From Paracamarosporium sp. OC-R06-R3 (taxonomy: Eukaryota; Ascomycota; Dothideomycetes; Pleosporales; Didymosphaeriaceae), in assembly GCA_019828545.1 (NCBI GenBank), contig JACVRA010000063.1, positions 310,001-374,000 on the forward strand: a DNA stretch of 64,000 bases, written 5' to 3'. A model generated the notes under the pieces. The model ran no database searches and was not told where the DNA came from. It saw only the letters and a list, made by a program, of their open reading frames with translations. The position numbers were made by a program, and so were the translations under genes. Positions 23,083 to 35,899 of this stretch are shown piece by piece (the first letter of the stretch is position 1; every line of letters begins with the position of its first letter).

Positions 23083-24770
23083 CTAGCGCAGTGGTACGCG
23101 TTTTGTTCTGCCTTTCAGCGGAGCCTGTGGAACTCGTTTGCTCTTTCGCTTGGACGTTTGTGCGACTTTGATGATCGTCTCGCTTTCTGCACCTGCTGGT
23201 CCTCGTGATAGTCCATGTCCTGCGAGCATGATCTTGAGGACTGTCTCCTGCTGTCGTTCGCGCAAAAGCCGAGATACTTTCTGTAGCGTTGCGCGACAGC
23301 CGTCCACTGACTCGGAGGAAATGGCGTTCATGTCAACGATGATGTAGACCAAGTTGAAATGGGATAGGTTGTCTACGAGGAGGAGCGTGTAGTCTTCTAG
23401 TGAGTGTGCGGCATTGAAGGCTCGTAGGCGGGTATGCAGCAGGATGTCTGCATTTACAGAAGAAATATGTCGCAAAGTCTGGAAGATCAAGCTCTTTAGG
23501 ACTTCGAACAGGTTGTGCTTCTGGTCTTTCTGTTGCACGATCCAGAATACGGGGACGTGGGATTGGAGAAGCTGTTCGATTGCGGCGACGTAGAAATCGC
23601 GGATGTTGAGCCGGTCGCGGAACGTAGAGGTTAGTGTGATAGAGGAATTCGAGGGGGACCGGTCCCATAGTTGGAGCTGCTGCGAGTTCCAGAAGGGGGC
23701 GCATTTGCTTGATGCTCGGCGGACCTTGCGTAGCAGGAATGCATGCTCGTAAGCTACTTTGTAATCGATTTTGCACTCGTTGGAGATAAATAAGAGGGCT
23801 TGGTTAAGCTGTACGTCCGAGATTTGGTGGCGGATGTCTGCTTGGGTCGTCTGGATATCTTGCTTCATGCTGACTAGCTCTTGTAGAAGTGTCTTTTCAG
23901 ATGAAGATTGTGTCCTGCTGATTTGATGAACAAGGCCTGTTAGATCTCGCAGTTGCTGATGGACAGCTTTCATGTCACCTTCGGATACCCTTTGCCGAAT
24001 CAGGGCGTTGAGCTGATGCTGCATCTCGTCCAGCCGGTTTTGCATGAGAGACCGAAAGCCTTGCTGTGCATCATGCTCTACGCGTAATTTATCATGCATA
24101 TCTCGTTGCTCGGCCTGACTTCCGGCCACGGACAGATCGTTGACTTGGGCGAGTGTCTTGTTGATTTCCTCTATAAGATCGTCGTATCGTAAAGCCGCAG
24201 GCCTTGCAATAGACTGGACTGCTCGAGAAAATGGACTAGATTCATACCAGTCCAGTGCTCGACATAAGAAAGTAATGATGTGGCAATTCAGTGTCACGAT
24301 TGTTGCTTTCATTCTTTCAGTTGGGTATAGGGCTTCGGCAAGGTCAAGTCGTGATAAGGCTTCGCCTACATCACTCAGTGCAGTGACGATTGTGGACCCG
24401 AGCCGCTCATGTTCGAGAACAGCCTATCGAAACGTTAATATAGCACTGGCTACACGACCAGAAAGCACTTACACCGAAAACCAATTTTAGCGAGCCCCAC
24501 GCCAGAGACACGTACTCCGGATGGTGTTGCACCATCACATCCAACACCTTCCCATAGTACGCGATCCTTTCCGAAAACGATATGATGCACTTTTTTAGTT
24601 TTGAGTCGCCTTTCTTGTCCTCGTAGATAGTTCGAGCTTTGGAGACTTCATCAACGACATCTTGCAGCCTTGTTGCCTTTAGGAGGTCGATCCGAGCTCG
24701 TTTTGTGGACTGCGTGGCCAACTTGTTTTTGAATGTCGTCAAACTTTTTTCGAATGTAGCCTGCGGTGCA
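23083..24770 (-). CDS. DUF7708-type fungal NLR-like protein without a visible P-loop (5' end unresolved)
   Basis: Resembles fungal proteins with an N-terminal DUF7708-like helical domain, often placed near STAND/NLR proteins. The supported exons end at 24473 and run 24423-23083, joined by a 49-base GTAAGT...TAG intron. An upstream acceptor GCAG just before about 24758 with a TACTAAC branch point indicates a further 5' exon that I could not place in frame. The N-terminal block ISFSERIAYYGKVLDVMVQH, HPEYVSLAWGSLKLVFG and AVLEHERLG is the family signature. A coiled-coil-like stretch follows near INKTLAQVNDL. No Walker A motif is visible. The C-terminus is Lys/Arg-rich. Function unknown; divergent from the AAA ATPase. 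Confidence 0.68.
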
Positions 24771-25169
24771 ACGGATGTATTTATCCCATGAGATAGTTAG
24801 TATCACCTTTGTATAATGGGTTGAGGAACACACGAGGCTAGATACCACAAGGAAGTATCAGTGGAGGTTGCGCTAGCTGTCTTAGGCGAGCGTATCATGT
24901 TTACTTAACTACGCAACTGCATCAGCTCCAGATAGTTCGGGCATTTTAAGGTTTAATACGTTTATATCGCATAAGAAGATGCGAAGCGGCAGTGGCAACT
25001 TGAGCGCGGTCGAATTTGTGTTTATCCAATCAGCTTCTGGACGTACCTATGCAAGCGAGGTCTGCATGTCAGCCAAGCTTGCGTCCCTGCTTCAGCCTGG
25101 CACGCCATGCGCGGCTATCTACTCTAACATGCTCGACCCCTATAGTGACTCTGATTCGACACCCTGCAA

Positions 25170-28100
25170 ATGAAGGGTAGTGGGCGTATGAGTCCTAGCG
25201 GCGACCCATTTATCGGTACCTTTACTGCCAACAATTAAGGCGCAGCTCCAGCTCGCGACAACCTTAGCGCTCGCCTCAACAGAAGCCGCTCCAAGCCCAT
25301 TGAATATCACTCACCTGGATCTGTGCCGATGTATTCGGGTCAACCACCATATACCGGTACTTCAGTGAAAGACGTTCTAGAAAAATTCGACGAAAGCATC
25401 AAATCGGCGCACCACGATAGCCAACCGAGCGTGTTTGTGCCGATGTATTCAAGTCCACCAACATTTAGCGGTGCTTCAACGAGAGACTTTCCAGAAGTAC
25501 CCGGCGAAAGCATCAGATCGGCGCACCAAAATAGCCGAGCGTTATTGCCCAAATCACAAGGGGGGATAAGCATGGATTCTACACCTTCGGCTTCCCCTCC
25601 GCCTTCCCCTCCACTACCTCCACTAGAAAAAGCTCCTGAGCGGACAACAATCTCAGATGATCGAAGTGCTGGTAGCAATCTGGAAGTGCGACATCTAGCA
25701 GCGCTCAAAGACCGCGCAGCTTCCCACAAGTCAAATGGAGCAGATGAAACTAGCTTCATCGATAGGCGCCCAAAAACTAAAAAACGACCGTATCCTTATA
25801 GGGGATCAAATGAATCCGCTGGAGGATATGCGCGCTTGCAGCAGCGATTTGGTCGACTAGAGCTTGAAGAAATAATGAATGATGATATCCACGAATCTGA
25901 TAAGGGAACCCTCAAAGATGATCTAGTTGCACCGGGTTTCCCGGAAGATTCCCAGTATTTACTACCTGAATTCTTAACCAAAGACGATTGGGCGCAAGAC
26001 ATCAACCACATCGACCCCAGCAGCGGAATCCAAACAGACATCGAAATGCTCCAGCAAAAGATATCAGATATGCAGAAGGACTTACGCGAATTAGAAAAGC
26101 AGAAAAGGAGCCATGTAGGGAAGCAATACCAAGTTCTCTACCGAATTGATGATACCTGTTACTTCGACCATCCTGAGTGGACTCAAGGACGTAAATCCAT
26201 CGTCTCACGCATCCCAATAGAGAACCTTGATTTGTTCTTGGAGAGAAACAAGAGTATCGTTTTCATAGTATACCGCAACTTCAACGTTCAAACCACGGAA
26301 AATGGGGCGAAGGATATGTGGTCTCCGCCGAAACATGTCTACGAGAGCATCCATCCAGTCAGCAAAAAACTTCAAAAGACACTCAAAAATATGCTGAAGC
26401 AGGATTGGCGATATGCTTCGATTTTCCAGGATTTGCTTCAGAGTGGAGAGATCCGGGCTCCATATCTGTTTGTCTATCATCATAGGAGATACTGGAAAGA
26501 CATATTGGCGCAATGTTCGCACACTGTTCGCGAGCATCTGAATCTTCTCGCAAACTATGTATCGGAGAACTACGGACAAGAGTATATGGCTGCTGACACT
26601 TCCTTCGCACAACGACAAATTTCGGCAGACCTTGTGAAATATTTGTTCCAACCAGGCGACATCTTAGTATCGCGAACAGCTGGGCAATACCGGGGGCTTG
26701 TAGCAAGGTCTTGGCCTGACGAAGATGAGTCAACGCCGCCCATTTCGCAACCTTATCTTCCACGAATCTTCTCACCTCAACGACAATGGTTTGAGTCTGA
26801 TGTTGAAGACTCAGACTCTGACATCTATATGCAATCCGCCTCGCCCGACTTTGCCGCCGCTCATACCCAAGATGCCTTGCGCAGGGGCTTCCGATCCAGA
26901 CATCCTTTTCTTTCCAAGGAAGAAGACCAGGATGCTGCCTCGTCAAAAAAATCAAGCATAAGTTATACGATTAGGGTCTGGAAATGGGGTTATGACGGGG
27001 ACTTCAAGCGAGTAGCAGATAGTATCATCCTCCAGTTGTCATATTCAGCTGAGATGGCTTCGACTGAAGCCAAAACGTGGAATATGCACGATTTAGACAT
27101 ATACCCTCTCAGATTCGCTCCTCGAGCACTTATTCATGAACTTCGCCACCGAGGCATCATGTTTTGGGAATGTCGCAAACGGTGCCTTATTTCATATCGC
27201 GAGACAAGTGCAGAGGCACAAGGCGAGGTGAGTTACACTTATCCTCATGCGCGGAATATGTGGAACTATCGATACTGACAGGCAGTTAGTCTGACGAGCG
27301 ATTTATGATCGACTTCCATACATTCAGAAAGCTCCATCCGGAAAACAAAAGCTATGCAACAATGGATCCAGTCGAAACTATGAGCCAAGCCGAGTTGGAG
27401 CAGCCACACCCTCCTGACGAAGCATTCTATTATCTCGTTCCTTTGCAGACAAAAGGGTTCAATCTTCGAACAAAGAAATGGCTAGATCTCAATATGGATC
27501 AGATAAGTACCGTTGTTTGGAACCAGAAGGCTTTCGATTCGCTGGTTCTTGACCGGAAGACGAAGGAGCTCATCACAGCTTTAGTTAGCAAGCAGATATC
27601 ATCCGCAAAGTCGACCGATGTTGTTGCTGGAAAAGGTAACGGACTGATTCTGCTGCTTCACGGGGGGCCGGGTACAGGTAAGACACTGACCGCGGAAGGT
27701 GTGGCCGAAATTGCGAAAAAGCCTCTATATCGGGTATGTTCTTTTTCCGAGTACTTTGTAGTTTAGGTCTTGCTGCTAACAAATCCAAGGTGACTTGTGG
27801 TGACGTTGGTACGAAAGCGGACGAGGTTGAGGGATATTTAGAATCAGTGCTACACCTCGGCAAGATATGGGACTGCGTGGTTTTGCTCGACGAAGCAGAG
27901 GTGTTCTTAGAACGGAGAAGCCTAGACGACCTACAACGCAACGCACTCGTCTCCGTGTTCCTTCGCGTGATTGAATACCATGAAGGAATTTTAATTCTGA
28001 CTAGCAACCGCGTGGGAACATTTGACGAAGCATTTCGGTCTCGGATCCAAATCGCAGTCCACTACCCTCCTCTACGCGCGTTTCAACGGTTGCAAATATG

Positions 28101-28383
28101 GGGGAATTTCTTTGACCGGCTCGAATCATTCAAAGATGGTACAGTCGACGTCGACGACCTTCGTGATCATCTGGAGGAGCTACAGGATGTTGAGATCAAC
28201 GGACGCCAGATACGTAATGCAATTACGACGGCCCGGCAGTATGCGGATTGGAAAGGCAAAGTTATGAACTATGAGCATCTCAAGACGGCGCTGGACGTTG
28301 CGGGAAAGTTCGATGATTACTCGGAAAAGTTGCGAGGAGGTTTGACGGATGATCAGATTGCTGAAGAAGAGGGTATACGCTGA
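25170..28383 (+). CDS. Large fungal AAA+ ATPase with DUF7025-like region
   Basis: AAA ATPase of a family expanded in filamentous fungi, usually uncharacterised. Proposed exons: 25170-25185, 25240-27227, 27290-27733 and 27790-28383, about 1013 residues. The first 16-base exon is a tentative join; methionine at 25329 is the alternative start. The N-terminus has a 38-residue tandem repeat and Pro/Ser-rich sequence, then a coiled coil near MLQQKISDMQKDLRELEKQK. The middle (CYFDHPEWTQGRKS, IVFIVYRNF) is the pre-ATPase region of the family. Walker A is HGGPGTGKTLTAEG, Walker B is CVVLLDEAEVFLERR, and sensor/arginine positions are LTSNRVGTFDEAFRSRI. The last two introns are well supported; the start is uncertain. 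Confidence 0.85.
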
Positions 28384-28449
28384 TGATCCACGGTTTGTTT
28401 TTACAGCATATGAAGATAGCTGTCAATGGCATTTCTACTTCGCTTCCAG

Positions 28450-31274
28450 CTAGTCGACCGCCACAGTCAGCACACCAAGCCCACTCAATAGCCAGTGACT
28501 ATACATTTTCGCGCCCGAACTCCAACTCCCCAGTCGTCCAAACGCACACACCAATCCGACGATCAGCTGCCCCTCCTCTGCTCTATATTGGAACCATCCC
28601 TCTCTGTCTTTCTCCCCGAAGTAGCAATTTCTACCTTTATTGGTGTACAATTTGATAGCTTTCATATCGTTACTAGCGTGTACCTCCGTAATAATCTCTC
28701 CACCAGGACCGTCGATGTGGAAGTGCTTCATGCTGCTGTCGTCGAAAGGTTTGAGCGTAGTATTCACTATCCATGACACCAGGTCTTGCCTAGGATTGGT
28801 CATTGCTTGCCAATCTGGACTTTGAACAGGTACAGGGCCACCAGTCCCGACTAATAATTGCTGATGCTCATACGTGTATCTCGCTTCCAAGCCTACAATG
28901 TGCGGAATAGGCCAGGTCTTCTCTGCACTAGATGCTAAACCACCAATGGGTTGGAAGCATGAGATTCGCTGCAGTGACTTGTATGAGGTCGTGTTCGAAG
29001 TCCAAATGCAAACATGCCATGGTGTCATGTCGCTTGCAATGTCACCACTGAAGGACCGCAATGACTGTTGCATACCGAGACGACGAATGCAGAGGCTGGG
29101 ATGCGACCACATATTGCTCCAGTGGCCCTGACGATGACAATACAGACGAAATGCAGAATGATTCCAGAGGAGTTGCTGAGCTTCGGTGTAAGAGGGAGAT
29201 TCCGCGGCGTCTGGGCCTGGACTTGAAGCTTGTAGCAATCCAAGACGGCATATTTCACCGTTCTATAGAGGAATACTAGTCAGTATATCAGACAATGGTG
29301 TGTTTCCTCAAGGTCACTCACACTAGTAACCTGCCCAGTTAAGCCAATCAGGTGCAGCCCTGATAGAATAACAAAGGGTCGTTTGTTCATCGCTAGCCCA
29401 GCAGGATTATGCACATTTTTGGATGTCTTATCCGACAACGTCACCTAGCTTACATTAGTATCGCGCAAACGGCATGTACTAACATGATTCCTACTTACGG
29501 TCAAAGCCCGGATGCATGCGACATTACTGGGTACATTATCCAAAGCTGTTTGGAACTGGCTCCGATCTTGCTTTCGACTGAACATTTCCACATCATCTAC
29601 AGAGGCAACGATCTCTCGGATCCATTCACCTGAAGGGATACGCAATGAATTGCCAAGTGTGCCCTCTGTGCTTCCGAAGACTCTTGGGCTCGTGCCGCTA
29701 AAAGTTATGGAGATGCCGATCAAAGCCCCGGTAGGACCCCAATACGTGTCCAGGACTGAAGATCGATGACTTATCTCGCTCCACGAGCGAATGAATTGTG
29801 CGGATACTGTGCGTAGGTTGTCTTTCGGTATAGGATAGGACACGACAGGCATGTGCAAGCAACGAGCACGATCGAGAATAGCTTTCGCTTCCGCATCGTC
29901 TGGCTCCGCTCGCTCGTCCGGATGCACCCTTTCTGTATACTGGGGAGCCATTTGCTCACAAACGTTCCAAATACGCCGGCGGTTGGCGATACCCATCAAT
30001 GGACCGTCCATTCCAAACCGTGGCTTCGTCACAGCGTCTAGCCACAAGAACGTAGCCTTGTAATCCACGTTTTCTGGGTGTATATCATTGCTCAGAACTA
30101 CGGAAGCCTCCGGAAACCATGGGAAGACATGAGCCCGCAGCATTCGCTTCCAGAAAGAACTATTTCGAGTTGAGGTTAAGACATGCCAGGAACTCCGTAT
30201 CAGAGCTGTTGAATCTTTGAATGACAAATGCCCGAAGACTTCGTAAAGCACATCGTATGGGAGCACTTTAAGAGGATCGCTTTGAACCTTGTGCTCAAGA
30301 TTAAGTGATTCGGCAGCTTTGTGAAAGAGCTTACCAGGAATGAGATTTCGGAAAACCTCCAAAATTCCTTCTTTGCGACCAGGGTCTGAGACAACGTATT
30401 CTTCTCCTTGCACAGATTCCCAACATTGTTCTGGTCCTTCTATTTGACCATAATCGAGTGAAAGTGCTGAAGCCCAAGTTTCGCTGTTCTGCGACAGCAC
30501 CGGATATAGAATGTCTTTGTCAATATCACTTCCTTTTTCGAGTCCCAGGCATTCAGCTAGAATCTGTAGACATGGTTCGTGAAATGGATATACTGGAAGC
30601 TCGTCCGGCTCGAATGTTTTATAGCATGTATACTGGTCGTTTCGAGGATCATTTGGATCATTCCCAGGGCTCTCTACGCGGAAACTACCATAATCTTCAT
30701 ATTCACCCCGGCCGGAGATAAAAGCTTTGGTTACACCCGGCGCCTCGGGGTTGAACCCAAGAGCGTAACCCTGATCAAGCCACGCTACATCTTTGCGTTT
30801 GAGCTTTTCGGGATCGTAAGTATCTCTCTCCTCGTACTCGTGCAACGAAGTGGCTTGACTAGGTTGTTCGTCGCTTTCGTTACCTTCTTCGCTATCTTCG
30901 CCGCCTCTCCCGTGAATCTCACCGTCGTTCCTACCGCTGCTGACTTCAACAACATCTAGCGACATGGCAATCTCGTGATCATGAGTTGTGTCAGGGATAC
31001 CTTCCCTTCCTGTATCATCTGCAACATTTTCGTTTACGAGGGAACTTCTCTGATTGTCCTCAACGACTCCATGGGCCGCATCGCCAACTACATCATCTTC
31101 CATCAGATCTTCTTCCTCGCTTTCATTGACGTCCTCGCCCGCCAACCGCCTTCTCTTCAGCTCAACTCTTCGCCTTCTTTTGGCCAACGCTTGTGCCTTT
31201 CTACTTCCGAACCTCACCCACGATTTTCCTAGGGGTCCAGAGCAAAGCGCGCAGTAACAATCAAAAGAACCCAT
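28450..31274 (-). CDS. F-box protein of a fungal DUF7600-like family
   Basis: Likely substrate receptor for an SCF ubiquitin ligase, inferred from the F-box. Three exons: 31274-29499, 29444-29322 and 29262-28450; introns start GTAAGT and GTGAGT, and all joins keep frame. Product is about 903 residues. The N-terminus CYCALCSGPLG is a small cysteine cluster, followed by an acidic disordered region. The F-box lies near residues 340-385 (DPLKVLPYDVLYEVFGHLSF, then ALIRSSWHVLTSTRNSSFWKR). The large C-terminal part with WGPTGALIGISITFSG and TWPIPHIVGLEARYTYEH resembles the domain that follows F-boxes in this fungal group. It converges on the AAA ATPase gene with a gap of 66 bases. Confidence 0.8.
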
Positions 31275-31515
31275 CTTAGCCGGTTACAGGTTCAAAGAAG
31301 TAAGGTTTATCAAGTAAGTAGGCTTTGTGCTTTTTTATCTATGGTTGCACAGCGATCGAGGGCAGGAATTTAGGGGTAGCACTAGCGTGACTCTAAACCA
31401 TCTCTGGTGTCAGCTCGCTGCGGACATAAATGAGATCCGAGCTCAAAATACCCAGCAACTTGTAAACTCTCGCAACGTCACGAAGACTAATCTGATCGAG
31501 CGTGACGAATACATA

Positions 31516-32555
31516 TCATCGCACAAAAGCGCCTCCACCGTTTGCTCCGAGCACATTTCCGGTCATCCATCCACTTTCTGGTAGACATGCTACACCTACA
31601 ATACCCGCCACTTCCTCTAGATACCCAGGCCGTCCACCGATGCTTTTAGCCAGCTCAAGTACCTCGGGACTCTAGGATTGAATTAGCATGTGTCGAAACG
31701 TCGAAATATTCGATGTCCATGATTGCTTACATCAACTCCAGGCCTTGCCTTGGCCAAAGGCGTTAAGATATTGAGTGGCCTCAGCGCCTCGCGAGGTTCA
31801 TCCGGAAGCCCTGAATACAAACCCGTATCCATCGGCCCAGGTGCAACTGCGTTCACAGTGCAACGTTCCGCGAGCTCTCGAGCCCATACGCGCTGTTGAA
31901 AGATGTCAACTTAGTAATTGCATGCAGTGGCATCGCGCAAGACTTACAGTCATAGCTTCTAGGGCGCCTTTTGTACCTGCGTACGACGTTTGCCACCATA
32001 CCCCCCACGTTGTTGTCGCGCTAGAGATGTTGACAATACGGCCAGAGCGATCTGTTGGCAAATAAGGAAATGCAGCCTTGACGAGCAAAGCTGGTGCCTT
32101 GCAGTTGAGATTGAAGGTCGCGTCGAACATGTCCAGATCCAGCTGGTCGATGGCTTGCGCGTTGACTATTGCCGCGTTGTTCACGATAATGTCGATCTGA
32201 AATCGGCCCGATGCGTCGCTGAAATGCGCCTTCGCACTATCTACTACATGCTGAGGAGCCTCAGGCTTACTCAGATCGGCTTTCACTGGCAGTGCTTTTA
32301 CGCCGTATTTCTCCTCGAAAGATCTCGCCAAGGCCTGCGCTTTTGGTGTAGAATCGTCAGTAGCGTAGACAATTACGACGTTTGCCCCACGACTGGCGAA
32401 GTGCTCTACACAGACAGCTCCGAAGCCTTGCATGTGTTAGCAACAGAGATAGGTACAAGGAGCTGGCTTCCAACGCATCCACTTGATATTGACTTACTCC
32501 TAGATGCACCTGTAACAATGGCAAGTTTGCCCTCAAATGTTCTGAAAGGAGCCAT
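31516..32555 (-). CDS. Short-chain dehydrogenase/reductase
   Basis: NAD(P)-dependent oxidoreductase of the classical SDR family; substrate unknown. Four exons: 32555-32498, 32426-31948, 31892-31731 and 31671-31516, all GT-AG with frame kept, giving about 284 residues. The cofactor motif is TGASRSFG near residue 14, NNAA follows further in, the serine lies in IVNISS, and the catalytic YxxxK is YAGTK. The C-terminal NAVAPGPMDTGLY and MTGNVLGANGG are typical of the family. The first position of the glycine motif reads TGASRSFG rather than the commoner TGxxxGIG. It lies between an F-box gene and membrane-protein genes; no biosynthetic cluster is evident. Confidence 0.88.
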
Positions 32556-33788
32556 CTAAAATCACACGTATAGTCGTAGTAATCGGGAGTCTGGTATACT
32601 GTGTTAGGGTTAAGATTTTGTATTCTGGCGTTAAGAAGTCGATCAACAGAGTTTGCGACCAGTCCTGTCAATAAGTTGTCACCTCAGACTGAAACTAGCG
32701 TCCAAATGCGATCGGCAAACCTGATGCCCTCAGGGGCATAGTGATACATCATTGCGCCGTGGGGCGGCTTTGCGTGCAAAACGATCGCCCTTAGACGTGG
32801 CTAGTGTTCGAACTTCATGGTACCAGGATCATGGAAAACGCCGTAAAACCGTGGTGGCGTTTTAACGGAAGCGCTACCGTGACTAGCTGGTGCGGCCCGT
32901 GAGTGTAGCGAGATTTTCAAGCTATTCATAGCCGATGGTGAAGACCGATTTGTCAAACCTTTGTCACATAGAGAAGGAAAGGCATCGTTGGATCTTGTCG
33001 TTGCCCTTCTTGCATAATTGACAAGGCTCTCATGCTTCCCATTGCAAGAAAATCCTAGCCATTTGCCTTCCATGAAAGGCTTGTCCACTAGATGCGGGTC
33101 CTAAAAGTGAAGCACAGCGGTGCTTCTGTGGGCCATGTGCCTAGTTTCCGAATTTGACCCGCTCAAGCCTCCGGGATGCTCCCGGATCTTCCTCGTATGT
33201 CCAGGCTTTCCATGGAAGCCAAAAAGCCCCTTCCTCTCAACCTAGCTTTTTCCGCGGCGTAGCAAATTAGGCAATCCCTGTTTTAAACGACCTTGATACC
33301 ACTATTGTCAGGCCTCGTTAGATTTCGATCAACACTGTTGGTCAACGGTCCCACTCCCACACACATTCACCAATAACAACATCAGCACATCTACATCCGC
33401 CTCCGAACGCGTACCCCATGTTGGCTTGAATGCCGTCATTCTAGGCCCGGCTGAACTTCGTCGTTTTCTTCCCAATGGCGGCCAGTCCTTTCATTTATGC
33501 AGATCAGTTCTTCGGTATCGCGCTATACAACTCAGGGAAAAGATTCGCTCTCCGCACAAGGCGGATGGTTTGTCATTAGTTTTGTGACTGAATTCCAGCA
33601 AATCATCGCCATGCAAAGAGACTTAACTGAATCCTAGTCTAACAATCGCAGCTTTCTCTATGCCCGGCTTACAGCACAAAATTAGTGCCGTGTTCCCCAT
33701 CGTCGTTCCCCCTTCCTTCGAGAACATTTAAGTTACAATTGCACCCTGATCCTATCATCAAGCAAGCCTTCGAATCCGAGTCTTCACC
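32556..33788. other. Intergenic region with no supported gene
   Basis: About 1.2 kb between divergent genes. I see no long conserved-looking ORF, RNA gene or repeat. It must hold two promoters. Confidence 0.4.
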
Positions 33789-35236
33789 ATGGGGCTCACG
33801 TCCAGTGCAATGTTCTTGTCGGTTATAATACCTTTGCCATTTGATATTGCAACGACGGTAATGCGTTTTTGGATCCGTTCTCGTAGAAAAGCCTGGGGAT
33901 CTGATGACTGGGCTACCCTTATCACTTTGGTAAATCTTCTTCTTGACTACGACATAGGGGGAAGCTAACGCACATGCATCGCAGCCCTTCTATACCGTCG
34001 CGATGATTGCTACAATAGGAAGTACGTAACTCCAATCCAGAAGTACTCTTCTCAGCTAACTTTGTCATTCAGTGAGCTTCAGTGGTGTGGGCGCCATTGA
34101 TGCGACGGCTACTGAGCAACAGTCGATCAACTCACTGAGGGTATGTGTATCCACATCGCGCTGTTTCGCTACGAAGGGTCATAGGCACGTTACTTATCTA
34201 TAATCCAGTGGTTCTACGTCTTCCAAGAGCCTTGGTGCTTCACGCTTGTTGCGATCAAGGCGTCCATCGGCTTCGCTCTTATTCGAATCGCCAACAGAAC
34301 GCTTTGGATCGAGTTGGTCATTTATGGCAACATGTTGGCTTGCCTGCTTACTATGGGTGGTACTGGATTTTATCTGTTCTTTCAGTGTACCCCCATTAGG
34401 TGAGTTCATGTAAGTATTGCCTTCAGGGTGTATGTTGACTTGTGACGTTCAGGAAAAATTGGTACACTGCCATGGACGGGACTTGTCAACCGCGAGAGAT
34501 ACAGACTGCGCTGTCCTTTGCGGTAGCTGCCGTTTCAATCGTTACTGATTGGACATTTGCGAGTCTGCCCGTCTTTCTGCTGTGGAACGTTCAAATGGAC
34601 CCAAGGGTTAAGCTTTCTGTGGTGGTTATGCTAGGCCTAGGCGTCTTGTAAGTCATTCCCTTCTATGTTTACACGCTTGTGGTACCTGTGCTTGTCGCGA
34701 ACAACGTTTTGAGCTAACGGTCGCCAGTGCGTCCATTGCACCTATTGTGCGCTTGAAGTTCCTCATCGGACTGAACGACCAAGCAAAATTCCTAGAGAAG
34801 CTTAGTCCTATCCTTGCTTGGGCGGTAGGTAATTCGCACCCGCAACATTAGTTATTACTAACTCAAGAAGTCCGCCGAAATGAACGTCGGCCTGATCGTT
34901 GCGAATTTGCCCGCCTGCCGTCCGGTACTCGACTCATTCATTTCCCGCATCTCGAGTTCAAGGGGCCTTTCGAGAGATCCCTCACGCGGAGACGCTATGT
35001 CTGGTGGTGCAGGGAAAACGATGGACCGATATTTGGAGCTTGAAGAACAAGGCCCGGGACTCGAGACAAGGATCTACGGCAAGCGAGATGGCGACAGTGC
35101 GAGCGACTTTGATATAGATGATGGTGATGATGGAAGCCAAAAGGGCATTGTGGGTAGTAGGAAAAAGAGCAACAGCGCATTGAGGGTGCAGGTGAAGAAG
35201 GATATCAGCGTAGAGGTCACCAATGGCCCAAGCTAG
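33789..35236 (+). CDS. Fungal rhodopsin-domain integral membrane protein (first copy)
   Basis: Multi-helix membrane protein of the fungal rhodopsin-domain family (Pth11-like, without a CFEM domain). Seven exons: 33789-33929, 33985-34021, 34073-34140, 34209-34399, 34453-34647, 34728-34824 and 34871-35236. Every junction is GT-AG and keeps frame, giving about 364 residues. Family landmarks are RFWIRSRRKAWGSDDWATLI after the first helix, WFYVFQEPWCFTLVAIKASI, the region around FYLFFQCTPIRKNW, ALSFAVAAVSIVTDWTFASL and ASIAPIVRLKFLIGL. The soluble tail is acidic, with a DFDIDDGDDG run. The receptor role is inferred only. A second member starts about 2.1 kb downstream on the same strand. Confidence 0.82.
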
Positions 35237-35477
35237 CGGGTCTAGACGAAGTGTTGGTGCTGCATAACTGTAGCTTTCTGTACCTGCTTCCTTTTGACTA
35301 TTATAATATTATGAACAACATTACACCATTTGGGGACTTTGGTGCGGCCAGAATAAAAAGAGTGTATTGGTGAGTAAATAGCCAGAGCCCTTGCCCTCCA
35401 CCGTCCAAGCCTATCTCCATTTCTTCAGCGACAATATTATTCATCTCCGCCTCCACCCCTGCGTATCTTGTGAAACC

Positions 35478-35899
35478 CTAATGAGGGAAGCTACACTGCC
35501 ACTCAACCGTGCCAGGCCACTCCCAGATTGAGCACCCATGGTCCTTTCCGATATAATTGCATGTACTGATTCTATCCTACGGTGCACCATTGTCGTCCAC
35601 GGTCCATGCTTCAGGGCTATTGGCACCAAATTGCTTTTACGCTAGGTGTTGGCCATTCTGCTCGAAACTAATATCACAAGGGTTGAAGTTTTTTCCAGCG
35701 CGGAGAGTGAGGAAATTCCCGCGGCAAATGTCATCGCCCAACTACTAGGTGATCTTGGAGACTGGAGAGTCACCTGTATGGCCGATGAAGACAGAGTTTC
35801 CGCCACGGGCCTTTGGGGAGGCGGCACTGTTGAGGAGGCAGTTGGAGCAGCGCTGGTGAGTGCGACGCTTAGGATCCTAGCGATGGTGGAAACTTCCAT
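35478..35899 (-). pseudogene. Possible decayed small secreted-protein gene
   Basis: On the minus strand, a methionine at 35899 starts a signal-peptide-like run (MEVSTIARILSVALTSAAP). A second frame, offset by one base, then reads as plausible Cys- and Trp-containing protein down to a stop at 35478. That frame is interrupted by stops at two adjacent codons near 35750, at 35637-35639 and at 35577-35579. Each is TAG or TAA, one C-to-T change from a glutamine codon, as repeat-induced point mutation would produce. Alternative explanations are small introns (GT...GTAG pairs are present) or chance. No family recognised. Confidence 0.35.

Noticed and set aside
23085..23150. tRNA-like A box (TAGCGCAGTGG) near 23092
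   Set aside because: No B box or cloverleaf can be completed downstream and the segment overlaps the coding 3' end of the DUF7708 gene.
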